From positions 70,154,315 to 70,218,314 of the forward strand of contig OZ024869.1 of NCBI GenBank assembly GCA_964017185.1: a stretch of 64,000 nt of DNA, read 5' to 3'. The stretch is from Rugalucina vietnamica. Taxonomy: Eukaryota; Mollusca; Bivalvia; Lucinida; Lucinidae. A model generated the notes under the pieces. That model worked only from the letters and a program-made list of their open reading frames with translations, did not search any database and had not been told where the DNA came from. The translations under genes and the position numbers were made by a program. This document shows positions 31,251 through 41,782 of this stretch, in pieces (position 1 is the first letter of the stretch; the number at the start of each line of letters is the position of its first letter).

Positions 31251-32110
31251 TACATGTGATAAGCAAAAGCCGCACTGAGCCATACTGTGACAAAACAGCA
31301 GCGCCTTTGCAGTCTAATGACCTAATTCAAAATAAGGAAAATTGTTTTAATTTGCCTTTCGGTTTCCTATGTATAATTTACACGTGTGTTTAAAAAGCTA
31401 CACTGAGTGCAAATAGCCACTTTCGGACGCAGTAGAAAGCTGAATGGAATGCTCCCCTGAATACCATTTCTTTGTTGCATATTGTTCTATATCACATAAA
31501 TTTATGTCTGTTTCAACGCCCATTGATAAAATAATCATACAACTTCTGCAAACTGTGTAACATTCAAAATGATCCCAATTTTTTAGAAAATACAAATCAA
31601 AATATTAAAGGCTTTGGATGGATTTCTGGAGTAAATAATGACCTGCATCAGGGAAGTGTAAGAGTATATTACACTTCCCTGCCTGCATTGAATATTATCA
31701 ATATCCTCAAGGGAACTGATCTGACACTAATTAGGAATCTGGACCAGATCACTCAGTCTAAGGGTTCATGGTGGGCCAGGTTATGACCTTTCTCCGCCTT
31801 TCACCTGAAATAACCTTTTGAGCCCAGCCCAATATTTTGAGTATAGCCCAATTTTGAGCCTAGCCCAGAGCCCAGACCAATGAGCCCAGCCCAGGTTTTA
31901 CAGACTACCTAACTAGCTTGACTGAATATGGATCTAATATTGAACCAGACGATCATTAAAACCTAGTTGTCCGTCTGCTATCATTATCTAACCATCATCC
32001 GTCATTTTATAGGCGTATTTATTGTGAATCGGTGTGAAAATTCCTCTTACATCAAAATAAGCCAGTCTCGTCTGATAATGAAGTCGCAACATATCTACGA
32101 TGGATGAACG

Positions 32111-32437
32111 AATTGTAGCACCCATAAATGGAAAGCAATATTTTGTCACTATTTTTAGATCGTGTTGCTCTATTTTATAAAGCTAAAATTTTTCATTAAT
32201 ATAAAAAAGCAAAATAAATAAAAATCAACATGGCCGACTAAATCCAACATGGCCACCAAAATAAACAAAACATCAATATGGCTCCTTAAGTCCATGATAT
32301 CCTACATAAAAGCTTACTATAAAACAATTATTAAAGTGGCTGCAAAAACTATGATCAAACATGATCGCTGGAAGCAGAAAGAACGTATTTGAGTAGAGAA
32401 ACCTCAAAAGCAAACTGCATTGAACCATTTCTGTTCA
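32111..32437. other. 3' flank of the histone/propeller gene
   Basis: Contains short imperfect repeats of CAACATGGCC / AATATGGCTCC near 32228-32290. Nothing else recognised. Confidence 0.4.
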
Positions 32438-32443
32438 TTTATT
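32438..32443 (-). promoter_or_regulatory. Polyadenylation signal of the histone/propeller gene
   Basis: AATAAA on the minus strand, 105 bases past the stop codon at 32548-32550. Confidence 0.55.
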
Positions 32444-32547
32444 TTAATAGCTCCTATTCTACATAATATAACTTTACCTGTTTTTTTTAAAACACAATTG
32501 TATTTAATACGAAAAAGGGTGGTGTAAGACTTCCGGTTTTAGTACAT

Positions 32548-33550
32548 TTAAAATTGGCGAAATACTCTATTAAATGCATCGGCTGCGTGTCTTTTCGCAT
32601 TGTTAAGTTTTCCGATGAATCTATAAACGTGTATCATTCTGTCTGAGGCGTCGACAACGTTAAATATGTCAATACGGTCATTTCTTTCGCTAAAGCCACC
32701 GTATGCTATTAATAATCTTTCTCTTTCTTTATCATATTGTGCAGATATTGGCCAGAGCCCCAAACCATCTTCCCTTGATGCGATTATTTTGTCGTGTTTG
32801 AAATCTGATGAGCAGACATGAAGTTCAGTATCATCAGCGCAGTTGCTTTCCGAAAAAAAGTAGAAGATATCACAAGAACGATTATTCTCGTCATCCAATT
32901 TCTTTGAGCGTTCGTGGTTTACTTTCCCAGTTCTTGCGTTTAGTTTTGCCATAAAAGTTCCTTGGTGGTCTAGCACAATGCAAAGTGTTTCATTTTTCTC
33001 TTGAACGCAAACGATGTTCTCCAACCGACAGGGCGTTTCGAGAGCAGTTGTCCAATACACCTCACCACCTCTACTAAAGAGTTTAGCTGTGACCCAACCA
33101 TACCCGATGCAATCTTTTTCCACTACCGTAGCAATGATTCTGTCTTCAAATGCTGCAAGACCAATAATTTCAAATTCTGTTTCGATTGTCCCTTTTACAG
33201 AAACAGTATCATGCTCAACATTAAAAATTTGTATGATATGTTCGTACATCGGAAAAGAGCTTACTAGAATTTCTGAGTTATATCCAATCGTCAGACCTTT
33301 AGGGCTATACTCAGGTTTTGTTGTATATAAATGCCTTCCTTTGCGGTCAAACAGTTTTAAAGCATTGTTACGGTAATCAGCAACTATGATTTTCCCATCT
33401 TGAAACATGGCAAAGCTTGAAATATATACATCCCTTTTATCCCCTGGTGTTCTAACACTGATGCTGTCTGTTAGTATCAGCTTCACGTTTGTCCATGTGG
33501 AAAAGTTGGTCTTTGATTCCCTAGTATCTGGATATGGTTTATCTTCCATC
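32548..33550 (-). CDS. TRIM/NHL-type beta-propeller exon (exon 2 of a histone H1-propeller gene)
   Basis: An uninterrupted frame of 333 codons follows the acceptor TGTTGCAG (ending at 33551) and ends at a TAA at 32548. It has the repeating blades of mollusc TRIM2/NHL-like propellers: an opening DVYISSFAMFQDGKIIVADY, then NNALKLFDRKG, PKGLTIGYN, IIGLAAFEDRIIATV, ENIVCVQEKNETLCIVLD and ERLLIAYGG. No RING, B-box or coiled coil precedes it. It could start at its own ATG at 33549, but the exon joins in frame to the linker-histone exon at 34547-35154: AT from that exon plus G here gives Met, followed by MEDKPYPDT. The joined protein would be 536 residues with the propeller as its C-terminal half, a likely protein-binding surface. 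The propeller assignment is firm, the fusion is inference. Confidence 0.85.
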
Positions 33551-33654
33551 CTGCAACAGGGTTAATTACAGTCAAGTCAATTTATAAGGGTTCAAACAAA
33601 CAATGTCCATTGCCCGTAACCAAATGCTGATACAACAAACATTATATGATTATT

Positions 33655-34055
33655 TTAGCTCACTTGAGTCGAAGGCTCATAGGTGAGCTTTTATCTGGCG
33701 TCCTTTGTCGTTGTCGTTGTTGTCGACTTCGTTAACATTCTTCAAACATCTCCTCTAAAACCACTGGGCTAATCAAAGCCAAACTTCATGCGGAGCAACC
33801 TTAGGATGGGGGCACGAACAGTTATATACATAATCCAGGTCACATGACCAAGATGGCCGGCAGGGCTATAAATGATAAAAAAAACCTTTAAAATCTTCTC
33901 CAGAATTGAAAAGCATAGGATCTTGAAACTTCACAAGTTGCACGAGGTTCTCCGGATCTACAAATAAAAATTAAACTAAGATCCTTTAATAAGAGCAGTG
34001 AATATATTAATGAGAAAGGGGATGGGCCATACCATGGTTTCGGCTACTAAAGTCT
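33655..34055 (-). repeat. Fragments of two dispersed elements in the intron
   Basis: 33655-33950 is the inverted 3' end of a pearl-like element: on the minus strand it has GGTCACATGACC-type sequence, an AACGAC-rich run and the hairpin GCTCACCTATGAGCC..GTGAGCTAA. 33957-34055 is a copy of the repeat also found at 50494-50600 and 51213-51345 (ATTAATGAGAAAGGGGATGG). Confidence 0.6.
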
Positions 34056-34334
34056 ATATAAATTATGACCGTGGGATGACCTAAATCTATTTTACATCAA
34101 GGTCAACTGAAGTCGCCTATGCATTTAAAATGGGAAAAATGATTAGTTCAGTATCATTTCACTACAAGCGATCTACATATAAAATAGAAAATTTCCTGGT
34201 GAGATTAGTATGTAATTGCAGATTGTAAAATGTCATAGATGATGCACTAGTCTTATCCTTTTAAGCCTTGATACCAGTAAAATAAGTACGTGAAATGTTT
34301 ACATCCCACGTATATCTAAAGTAAACTGAGGTAT

Positions 34335-34450
34335 GCAGGGGTATACCTATTTTTTATTTTTTGCTTCAAAACACAGTTTGTGGGTACTCGTTAGAACCAC
34401 CTCGCCGAGACTGTTCTAACGTGTACCCACAATCAATGTTTTGAACGCAA
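34335..34450. repeat. Palindromic GTGGGTACTCGTTAGAACC repeat, copy 3 (intron)
   Basis: GTTTGTGGGTACTCGTTAGA and its inverted partner TCTAACGTGTACCCACAATC form a hairpin, next to GCAGGGGTATACC. It lies in the intron of the histone/propeller gene. Confidence 0.65.
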
Positions 34451-34546
34451 GTAAGAAAAACATAAATAAAACAAATCAAATGAAAATTTTCATTTTTTTC
34501 AATGCATATTACATGGGTATATTTTTGTAATGAACCGGATACTTAC

Positions 34547-35154
34547 ATGTTACCGGCAACTGTTTTCGCTGTCTCAGGCAAGATGGTCGTCTCATTTTCG
34601 GTTCTTTTTCTTGAACAGTTTGTTTTTCCTCCTGCTTTTGGTTGCTTCCTTGTTTTATTCGGTTTCGTCGAACACGTTTTCGTTGTAGATGATGCATGTA
34701 ATATGTCCTCAGCATTACCCTTCCTTAAAGACTTTGGGTCTTTCTTTTTCTTTATAGAGGTTTGTGTTCTTTTCGATTTCTTTAAAGAGATCTGCATAAC
34801 GCCATTTTTATTTGAAGCGGAATATCTTGGTTTCAGTGCCTTTCTCCTGTTTGTTTCGTCTTTGTTTGTATTGGAATGTTTGGTTGATCTTTTCGATTTG
34901 GCTATTTTAAACGATCCGTTGACCCCACGGCCTTTTACCTGTTTTATAAAACCATTCCTTATTCCAGCTCTAAGAGCCAGCTTCAAGTGCCTGTTAGTGG
35001 AATTTCTTTCCTTAATTGTATACCTTTCGTTAATGTATTTAAGTATCGCCTGCCTAGAGGAACCGTTGCGTTGTTGAAGTGCATTGATTGCTTCTTCTAT
35101 CATATCCTTATACGATAGGCGTAAGGTCTGATGTTTTGCCTTCTGCTTCCCCAT
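34547..35154 (-). CDS. Linker histone H1/H5 globular-domain exon (exon 1 of a histone H1-propeller gene)
   Basis: ATG at 35154. Residues 11-86 form an H15 winged-helix domain: SYKDMIEEAI (14-23), NGSSRQAILKYI (30-41), HLKLALRAGI (56-65) and KQVKGRGVNGSFKIAK (71-86), matching the H1 pattern of GSSRQ and the GxGxxGSF wing. The tail (87-202) is rich in Lys/Arg/Ser/Thr (LKKSKRTQTS, IKKKKDPKSLRKG) with nuclear-localisation character, but has fewer Ala/Pro than canonical H1 tails. If unspliced the frame ends ..VAGNM then TAA at 34545-34543 (203 residues). That stop lies within a consensus donor GTAAGT (34546-34541). Splicing there to 33550 keeps frame into the propeller. Linker histones bind nucleosomal DNA at entry/exit; here the role is unknown. 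Confidence 0.88.
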
Positions 35155-35900
35155 TTCAAAATTAAAGCTTTATTAAACTTTATTTTAAACAAAACAGACT
35201 CTCAGAAACGAACCGATAATTTCACCGTTATCAAATAAGTTGAAATTATTAATCATCCGACAACCAAGGTGTGTATCGCTTGCCAACGTAATCTCCAAAG
35301 TTATTATTAAGCTTATTATCTTGTTATGATAATGATAATTATCTTGTTAGTATTTGGGACGCCGCATCTGAAACAAACAATATGCACATGTGAAAACAGT
35401 AACTGCACAGCCTAACAGTACAATCCTTTGTTTTCTTAAATGCAAACTTTCAAGTTCGGTGACTACACAGGCCGGTTTGTGCCACTTGACTGAAATCAAC
35501 AAACAGGGACAAAATTCACATAATTGTTTTTCTTCATTTCACTGACATCTGACTGTTTCAAAGGTATGGGTAGCGTATGTAGTCAGACATATATGGTAGA
35601 ATAGGCAGGCTAGTAGGGCAAAGAATGGACGGGGTGTAGGGGTATTGTGATATAAAGCTGTTGGGTGTGCAGGGTATGTGTAGAAAATAGACTTGGGGTT
35701 GATATGGGCTGCACTGGCATTAGATAAAGAGACAGTATGGGGTGACACGCACGTCTCAGTCAACTACCACTTTCTGGTTATCAACTAGTGCTGCAAAGCA
35801 CATGTCCTGCTGAAGGATACTGCACGGTGGATATACATGTATGTATAAAATTCTTACGAATATGAAAATTCGTAACTAAGAAATGATGCATAGTTTGAAA
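35155..35900. other. 5' flank of the histone/propeller gene
   Basis: Contains TTATTATTAAG/TTATGATAATGATAATTATC palindromic AT-rich sequence near 35300-35345, which could be promoter-proximal, but no TATA/initiator pair is clear. 35560-35760 has G-rich TGGGGT/GGGTAG words like the array at 7.7-9.1 kb. Confidence 0.35.
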
Positions 35901-35903
35901 AAA

Positions 35904-35990
35904 GCCCATGTCCCTGATTGGACTCGACCCCGGATCGCGGGGGTAGAAATCCAGTACTCTAACACTGCGCCAACGAGTCGACTCCCTGGC
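35904..35990 (-). repeat. tRNA-like pseudogene or SINE head
   Basis: On the minus strand it reads GGAGTCGACTCGTTGGCGCA (A-box region), then TAGAGTACTGGATTTCTACC and a B-box-like GGGGTCGAGTCC. The arms pair poorly, so it is not a functional tRNA. Confidence 0.5.
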
Positions 35991-36125
35991 ACAGTATGTC
36001 AGAGATTGTACTTGGTTCTTCTCGCAGTCAGAATAGATTTTAACCAGTCAAAACAGATGAAAAGCTGGATTAACACCCCTATCATCACAAGTTAAAATCA
36101 TAATGGTGCGTTTGTCCTTCCAATC

Positions 36126-36318
36126 TTAGCATGAACATGTATACATGGAACAGTCTTCCCTTAAGTATAAAGAATTCGGCATCTTTGGATATATTTACGA
36201 AAAGATGTATTAATTGGATGAAGGATTAATTGTTAAATCCTCTTTATATCTTTATAAAGTATATCTTAATTGGGTTCCTCCGCCGCCATACAATTACCAT
36301 ACAATTATTATTGAAAAT

Positions 36319-36373
<55 letters not shown>

Positions 36374-36532
36374 CATGCTCTATGTTTATTAATTGTTGTT
36401 TAAACTCATATTGCTTGCTCACATTGAATGTTAATTTGTTGCTAAGAGGGCCCCAATGAAGATTGGTACCAAACCATTTGGGCTACCCTCTCAAAATAAA
36501 GAATTTACTTACTTACTTACTTACTTACTTAC
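36126..36532 (+). mobile_element. Non-LTR retrotransposon 3' end with microsatellite tail
   Basis: Ends in TTTGGGCTACCCTCTCAAAATAAAG followed by a (TTAC)n tail, the usual 3' end of a LINE with a short tandem tail. A (CT)n run at 36321-36360 followed by (GT)n interrupts the body. Remnant frames near 36150-36290 are broken. The clade cannot be assigned. Confidence 0.5.
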
Positions 36533-37552
36533 GGGCTGCTGCTTGAATAATAAATGCCACTTATATGGCTTAAAACTCATGTTTATACATACATGTACAC
36601 ATGTTTAAGCAGCACACGAATTGACTAAGTTTTATAAGCACTTAAGTCACATATAAATCATATAAGTGAATGTAAGGAAAAGAATTGTCAGTTTTGGCGG
36701 CCATCTTGGATGTTGTGGATCTTGAAAATCTAATAATTGCTCATAAAAACACCATGTTAATTAAAATCAAGGTAATAAGATAAGTTGAGTTCCATTTGTT
36801 GACTGCATGGTATATGAAATACAACAACATTTTATTTCTGTAATTTGGGAAATAAACAATATTACTGTAAACAAGTAAAATCTAAAAAAGTGGGTGGGGT
36901 AAAGAAATGCACAATAATTTTGTAAATAATGTAAGATAGAATTTAAACTATCATTTTCTAGTATATTTTAAACATCTTATAACTTTATTTAAGCAAAGAT
37001 AAGCCAAACAACCCCACTTAATTTTATGACAAGATTTTTTTCTTCTGCGGTTACCCTCAGAAACGATCCCAAATACCATCTAAATTGAACTTTCAACACT
37101 ATTTTGTCGCAAAATAATATTCATAGAGCATATTTTGGTGCCTGACACACTTCAGATATTAGAAAATCTCAAAATAGTGTGTATATTTTCGACCTTCAAT
37201 TTGTGAAATGTATATATACTCTAAAAATGGCATTTTTACTTCGGCGGCCATGTTGGACAACATCATTTTCAGCTCGCCATCATTTATGCCAATTTATGCC
37301 GGCAGTTTCAGATACAACAAACTTTGTCGAACATTTTGGTATATGATACGTTTTGTTATACCGTATGACCAGGTACCTCATTTTAGCCTGTTTTGAATAG
37401 CTATATTTATGTGATCTATTGAGTAACTTTGCGTTGTGTTTCCGAAATAAATTAAAAGTAATTCTCTTAAATTTCCATAGTTTTAATTTGACAACCCATC
37501 TTCAAACAACGAGGGTACATTTCTGCTGATATCCTTTAGAAGTAGTACTCAA
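36533..37552. other. AT-rich non-coding stretch
   Basis: Two GGCGGCCATCTTGG/GGCGGCCATGTTGG words (about 36698 and 37241) hint at an old transposon. No exon supported. Confidence 0.4.
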
Positions 37553-37650
37553 GGCGCCCGGATAGCTCAGTCGGTAGTGTTTTTTGCTTTTGACTAGCTA
37601 TATACATCTGCCGTATCAAATTGATCCTGCATCGGTATGTATCAATGATT
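37553..37650 (+). repeat. tRNA-like repeat with inserted anticodon region
   Basis: GCGCCCGGATAGCTCAGTCG resembles the acceptor and D arm of a tRNA with a good A box. The anticodon region is long and AT-rich and the B-box-like TTGATCCTGC is weak. Probably a SINE head. Confidence 0.45.
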
Positions 37651-38280
37651 TAACAGGGTATTTCCGACCGAACGTCGAAAACTGCTTTGGCTTTCCTCCA
37701 ACACTTAACAGTCGGCGGGTAAGAAGCGTAATTGCTAAGCTGAACAAAAATGCTTAGCCTAACGTTTATCTCCAGATATTTACATTTTAATTGCAATCGC
37801 CCTAGATGAAAGTATCTTTCTTGATGTTCTTCATTTAAGAAATGAATTTCATTTTTCTGGTGTTCATGGAGCTATGAACCGCAGTGGGTCGCGTGCAAAG
37901 TGAATGAACCCCTTCGGGCTTCACAGACATTAAGGATAATCTATCGGACATCTTGGTCTTCAATTTGGGAAATGTACCAGGATTTCATCTAATTAGAGCA
38001 AAAGTGGGTGGCGTTTTTAAATTGAAATTTCACACAACATACCGTAATATGATTATCTATTCCTCGAGACTCGACACACAAAATCCAGATGTCACAGTGC
38101 AACGCATTTCGACATTTAAGCATGTCCAAGCACATGTTTTAATTTATTTGTGGTTCCGAAATGTTTGAAACACACCCTGGGATACCATGACACAACAATT
38201 TACCTTATATACTCACCAACAAACACAGAAGGCAAATGCATAAGATATAATTTTTTTTCAAAACCCTTACTATAGTTTTT
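37651..38280. other. Non-coding spacer
   Basis: No exon or repeat recognised, apart from AACCCCTTCGGGCTTCACAG-like GC-rich words near 37905. Confidence 0.35.
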
Positions 38281-38931
38281 AGCTCGCCTGTACGAAAGTA
38301 CAGGAAGAGCTATTGCAGTCACCCCGGCGTCGGCGTCGGTGTCGGCGTCGGCGTTGGCGTCAGCGTTGCTCAAATGTTAAAGTTTTTGGTTAAAGTTTTT
38401 AGAAGTCTATATCTCTTGAAGTTGTAGATGGATCAAGTTGATACTTTGCATGTTGGTAGATATTGGTCTAAAGTTTTATGCTGTAACATCACGACCCACC
38501 TGGGTGACCTTGAGGTCAAGGTCACAGACTTAGAAATTTTGTGTTAAAGTTTTTGGTTAAAGTTTTTAGAAGTCTATATCTCTTGAACATGTTGATGGAT
38601 CAAGTTGATACTTTGCATGTTGGTAGATATTGGTCTGAAGTTTTATGCGGTACCATCACGACCCACCTGGGTGACCTTGAGGTCAAGGTCACAGACTTCA
38701 AAATTTTGTGTTAAAGTTTTTGGTTAAAGTTTTTAGAAGTCTATATCTCTTGAACATGTTGATGGATCAAGTTCATACTTTGCATGTTGGTAGATATTGG
38801 TCTGAAGTTTTATGCTGTACCATCACGACCCACCTGAGTGACCTTGAGATCAATGTCATGGGTCATAGATTTTAATAGATTTAGTGGCAAAGCACAAGTC
38901 AGGCGAGCTACGCTGTCCTGCGACAGCTCTT
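38281..38931 (-). mobile_element. Pearl-like element, three ~168-bp tandem units, minus orientation
   Basis: Units start with TGTTAAAGTTTTTGGTTAAA at about 38373, 38541 and 38709 and contain GGGTGACCTTGAGGTCAAGG. At the left end a CGTCGGCGTCGG run and a hairpin (CTCGCCTGTAC..GTACAGG) read, on the minus strand, as GACGCC run, hairpin, then GCGAGCTAA. This is the same 3' architecture as at 5210-6684 and 46921-48003. The right end carries GGCGAGCTACGCTGTCC, a subterminal inverted motif. Confidence 0.65.
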
Positions 38932-38939
38932 ATTGTTTG

Positions 38940-39215
38940 AAATGATGCTTAACATCCCAGTCAATAGCAAAGGTCATGTCGGGACGTGGCCCCCATTTTA
39001 TTAGACTTTAACCAAAAAATGAGGATGTCATGACATCCAACTTGTGCTTCAAATATAACCATCTAACTAAGCCACAAAGTCTTATACGTATGAATGGTTC
39101 GACTTGAACCACTTTTCCTGGGCAGGCTCAAAGGCAGTAATCAGCTGGTCAGTGAGTAGTGTATAAGCTTTATCTGGAGGCACAAGCAGCCCATCCATTT
39201 CTTTAGGCCACAATC
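38940..39215 (-). repeat. Dispersed repeat, inverted copy of 25654-25950
   Basis: Shares GGTCATGTCGGGACGTGGCC, GGATGTCATGACATCCAAC and TAAGCTTTATCTGGAGGC with the copies at 25654 and 60822. Confidence 0.65.
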
Positions 39216-39239
39216 ATTGTGGTTTATGTTGCTTTAAGT

Positions 39240-39575
39240 CCCTGTACTCTTGGGAATTCTCGCGGCGTTTGCACGGCGTTCTTAAATTTTCCAGAACGCC
39301 GCGAGAATTCCCAAGAACAAAAAATTATTTGTGAAAAGAGGAAGCCATGAAGTCCTCACCCCGTCCTCACGGCGTCCTCGTCTAGTCCAATGCATTGCTA
39401 CGGAGTTCGCACTGTGTTCTACCGCGTTCCTGAGGCGTTCTGGGTGGCATTTCATGGCGTTTGCACGGCGATTTTAGTGCGCTTGCGCGACGCTTTTGGT
39501 GTATGCACTGCGTTTCCATGGCGTTCGCATCGCGTTTCCACGGCGTTCTGGCACTGCGTTGACGGCTTGTAGGCA
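39240..39575. repeat. GC-rich degenerate GCGTTC/GGCGTTT array with a flanking palindrome
   Basis: CTTGGGAATTCTCGCGGCGT and its complement (39250-39320) make a hairpin. From 39365 onward CGCACTG, GGCGTTC and CGCGTTTCC words repeat loosely. The open frames on both strands follow from the repeat and are not supported as genes. Confidence 0.5.
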
Positions 39576-40150
39576 AAGCAGATATGATGTCTCAATCATT
39601 TGTTCGTTTGCTTTGTCTGCTGTGCCTGCATATACAAGTACACAAATAGAAAACCAGTTCGTTGTATGGTATTTTTATGGTCAGGAATCATTTTTATAGT
39701 TCCGCTGACATGTCACAATTCAACACAATTTACGACCTTAGCCTAACCCTATATTGGCTGCTCTACCTTAAATGTCAGAGTTCGTATCTCTTGTGAGAGT
39801 CAAGTACTTATTTTCCTCCCGACGCAACCCATCCTGATCACGGATTGTCAATTTGGTGTTTCATCAGTAAACCATTTAGATTCAGATACCTCCATAAATA
39901 CATTTATCCTCTAATGCAGTACAGTAACACCCAAGAAAAAGCGGATCTTCTAGCATAAGGCGGCAGAGCGGGGGACCGGGGGTCCAGACCCCCCCCCCCC
40001 CATGGAATTTGAAATTTTTACCTAAAAAGGTAATTTCTCAGGGGGGTGGGGGTGTGGTGGGGTCCACCCCCCCCCCCCCTTGTCCGTGACCAAAAATTAC
40101 CATTTTCGTTGGACCCCACCTCATGAAAATTTCTGGATCCGCGCATGGAC
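39576..40150. repeat. Spacer with C-rich/G-rich inverted tracts
   Basis: 39960-40150 has poly-C and poly-G tracts (GGGGGTCCAGACCCCCC, GGGGTCCACCCCCC) and ends GGATCCGCGC, resembling the poly-C repeats at 12.3-12.5 and 43.0-43.2 kb. The rest shows nothing. Confidence 0.45.
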
Positions 40151-40660
40151 GGGGAGCCTGGTTTGCTAGTGCACAACTGATAGGTCATGGGTTCGGTCTA
40201 ATTTCCGCCTCCATGGGTAAATAAATAACTGGGTAAATAAATAACTGACTTGACACAACCATCCTATGAGTTAGTATTTACATTGTATACATGCATTAGG
40301 CCCAAGGTTTCAACTGACATGTTTACAAATTAGCATTTTGCGTGGGTTGCTTGTTTGGTCTTAATTTCTTACGTCCCGCTTAATAATATAGCTATGGTCA
40401 CATACGGATAAGCAAACTCGGTTTGAAGTCCCATCAGAGAGGCTGAAGAATTCTTGGATCAATGACACCCTGGATACATCCCATTAGGCCAAAATATATA
40501 ATTATTAGATTCTCATCCAAATTTTTGAAAATTCTTTGGTGGGTGCATGGGTGACTTCTATTGTTCATTTTAGGACACACACTTTGACTCTCTACAAAGC
40601 CTAGTGTCTTAATTTTTTTTTTCATTTATCCATTAAAAGACACACTCTCAGACCGCTACA
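40151..40660. other. Non-coding spacer
   Basis: A tandem GGGTAAATAAATAACTG occurs near 40215-40250. No exon supported. Confidence 0.35.
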
Positions 40661-40691
40661 CTGGCACGGCACCATTTGCGTCAAGCGTTCT

Positions 40692-40724
<33 letters not shown>

Positions 40725-40850
40725 ACCGTGTGATGGTCTCGGGGTGTATGTGTCCATTGTGCAGCAAATTCACCTCTTGCTCGGTTGCATCATGGGGTTG
40801 AGTCTATCAAGGTTGGATACCAAAAATACAACAACAACAACAACAACAGA
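40692..40850 (+). repeat. Poly-T tract and a retroposon-like body ending in (CAA)n
   Basis: A T tract at about 40695-40722 is followed by about 100 bases ending ATACCAAAAATACAACAACAA. The (CAA)n tail suggests the 3' end of a short retroposon. Confidence 0.45.
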
Positions 40851-41114
40851 CTATTAAGCGAATTGAATTTATGCACAATTATCTTTAATTTCTATTTAAC
40901 ACATGTTTTTAGTTCTTTTACGACCAAATTAAAACTATGATTTTGTGCAGGTTTTGAACAGGGGCGGGTGGAAATGAGAATCTCAAGATTAATTTTCTTT
41001 GGCCTTAGACTTATTATACTAGGTTGACCAATGTTTTGCTTGACCGACTTTGCCCAAGGACTATCCTATAAGGGGACACAATATAGGCAGATTTCAGAGG
41101 TCATTTTTCGTTGT

Positions 41115-41177
41115 CTTTTTTTTTTTTTTTTTTTTTTGGCTTCGCTGTTGGTGTGAGTAACCTAAAGCAACAAGTTC

Positions 41178-41237
<60 letters not shown>

Positions 41238-41250
41238 TAATAAATAAATA
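41115..41250. repeat. Poly-T tract and (AAT)n microsatellite
   Basis: T tract at 41117-41138, then about 24 AAT units from 41178, running directly into the MITE at 41251. Confidence 0.9.
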
Positions 41251-41481
41251 CCTCCTCGTGGGAAAACCAACAATGTGGTTTCCGAGCAGGTCCGACACAA
41301 ACCGGCCTGTACACGCACTGAAAAGAGCTAGAAGCTTGAAATTTCGGATTTAAGTAGAAGAGGAATTGTACTATCCGTGTAGCGAAAACAAAGGCGCTGA
41401 TCAGCTTCGCGGTTACCGCGAAGCTGATCTGCGCCTTTGTTTTCGCCTATGCAGATTGTTGGTTTTCCCATGAGGCGGCTT
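41251..41481. mobile_element. GAGCCGCCTC-family MITE
   Basis: The left end is worn (CCTCCTCGTGGGAAAACC). The internal hairpin GCTTCGCGGTTACCGCGAAG is perfect and the right end is TTTTCCCATGAGGCGGCT. Confidence 0.85.
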
Positions 41482-41699
41482 ATATATTTTAGGAAGACAA
41501 CACATTTAGCACAATTGCCAATCTTCCATACGGTCTTCCAGTGAATACAGTCAGGCCTTTTTTATTATTCAGTCATTTTCATATATTTTTGTGATGTAAG
41601 TAATACTATATTTTGATAGAAGAGAATCCAGTGCTTGCCTTATAATGCTGAGCGCCTTGTAGCAAAGTAACCACTGGTACCATATCAACCGTCTTATTT

Positions 41700-41782
41700 A
41701 TAACGTGACCCAGGATCCAACCTACGACCTCCCGCTTCCGAAACGCACACTCTAACCATTACACTATTGGGACCGGTGTGAC
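41700..41782 (-). repeat. tRNA-like pseudogene or SINE head
   Basis: On the minus strand it has TAGTGTAATGGTTAGAGTG (A-box region), CGGAAGCGGGAGGTC and GGTTGGATCCTGG (weak B box). Not a convincing tRNA. Confidence 0.5.

Larger units (their letters stand above)
28294..31909. mobile_element. 3.6-kb element with long inverted repeats and 9-bp duplication (Mutator-like)
   Basis: The left end GGTAGTCTGTAAAACCTGGG and its reverse complement at the right end begin inverted repeats of over 100 bases rich in GGGCTGGGCTC. The 9-bp TAACTAGCT is duplicated exactly (28285-28293 and 31910-31918). Long arms plus a 9-bp duplication fit Mutator-like elements. No transposase of its own remains; the interior holds two Harbinger-like elements and a SINE piece. 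Confidence 0.8.
28276..32110 (-). repeat. Interrupted copy of dispersed block B, the host of the nested elements
   Basis: AAGTCACGT at 28276-28284 followed by the 9-bp TAACTAGCT, and, after the insertion, TTGACTGAATATGGATCTAA..CCAGACGATCATTAAAACC through to about 32110, are the reverse complement of 48890-49125 and 61720-61960. The block is therefore a pre-existing repeat split by the 3.6-kb element. Confidence 0.8.

Noticed and set aside
34502..35077. Plus-strand 191-codon frame, hydrophobic, as a membrane protein gene
   Set aside because: It is the antisense shadow of the linker-histone exon; Lys/Arg-rich coding read backwards gives Phe/Leu-rich sequence.
39382..39576. Opposed 60-64-codon frames in GC-rich DNA as a gene
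   Set aside because: The region is a degenerate GCGTTC array; both strands are open because of the repeat.
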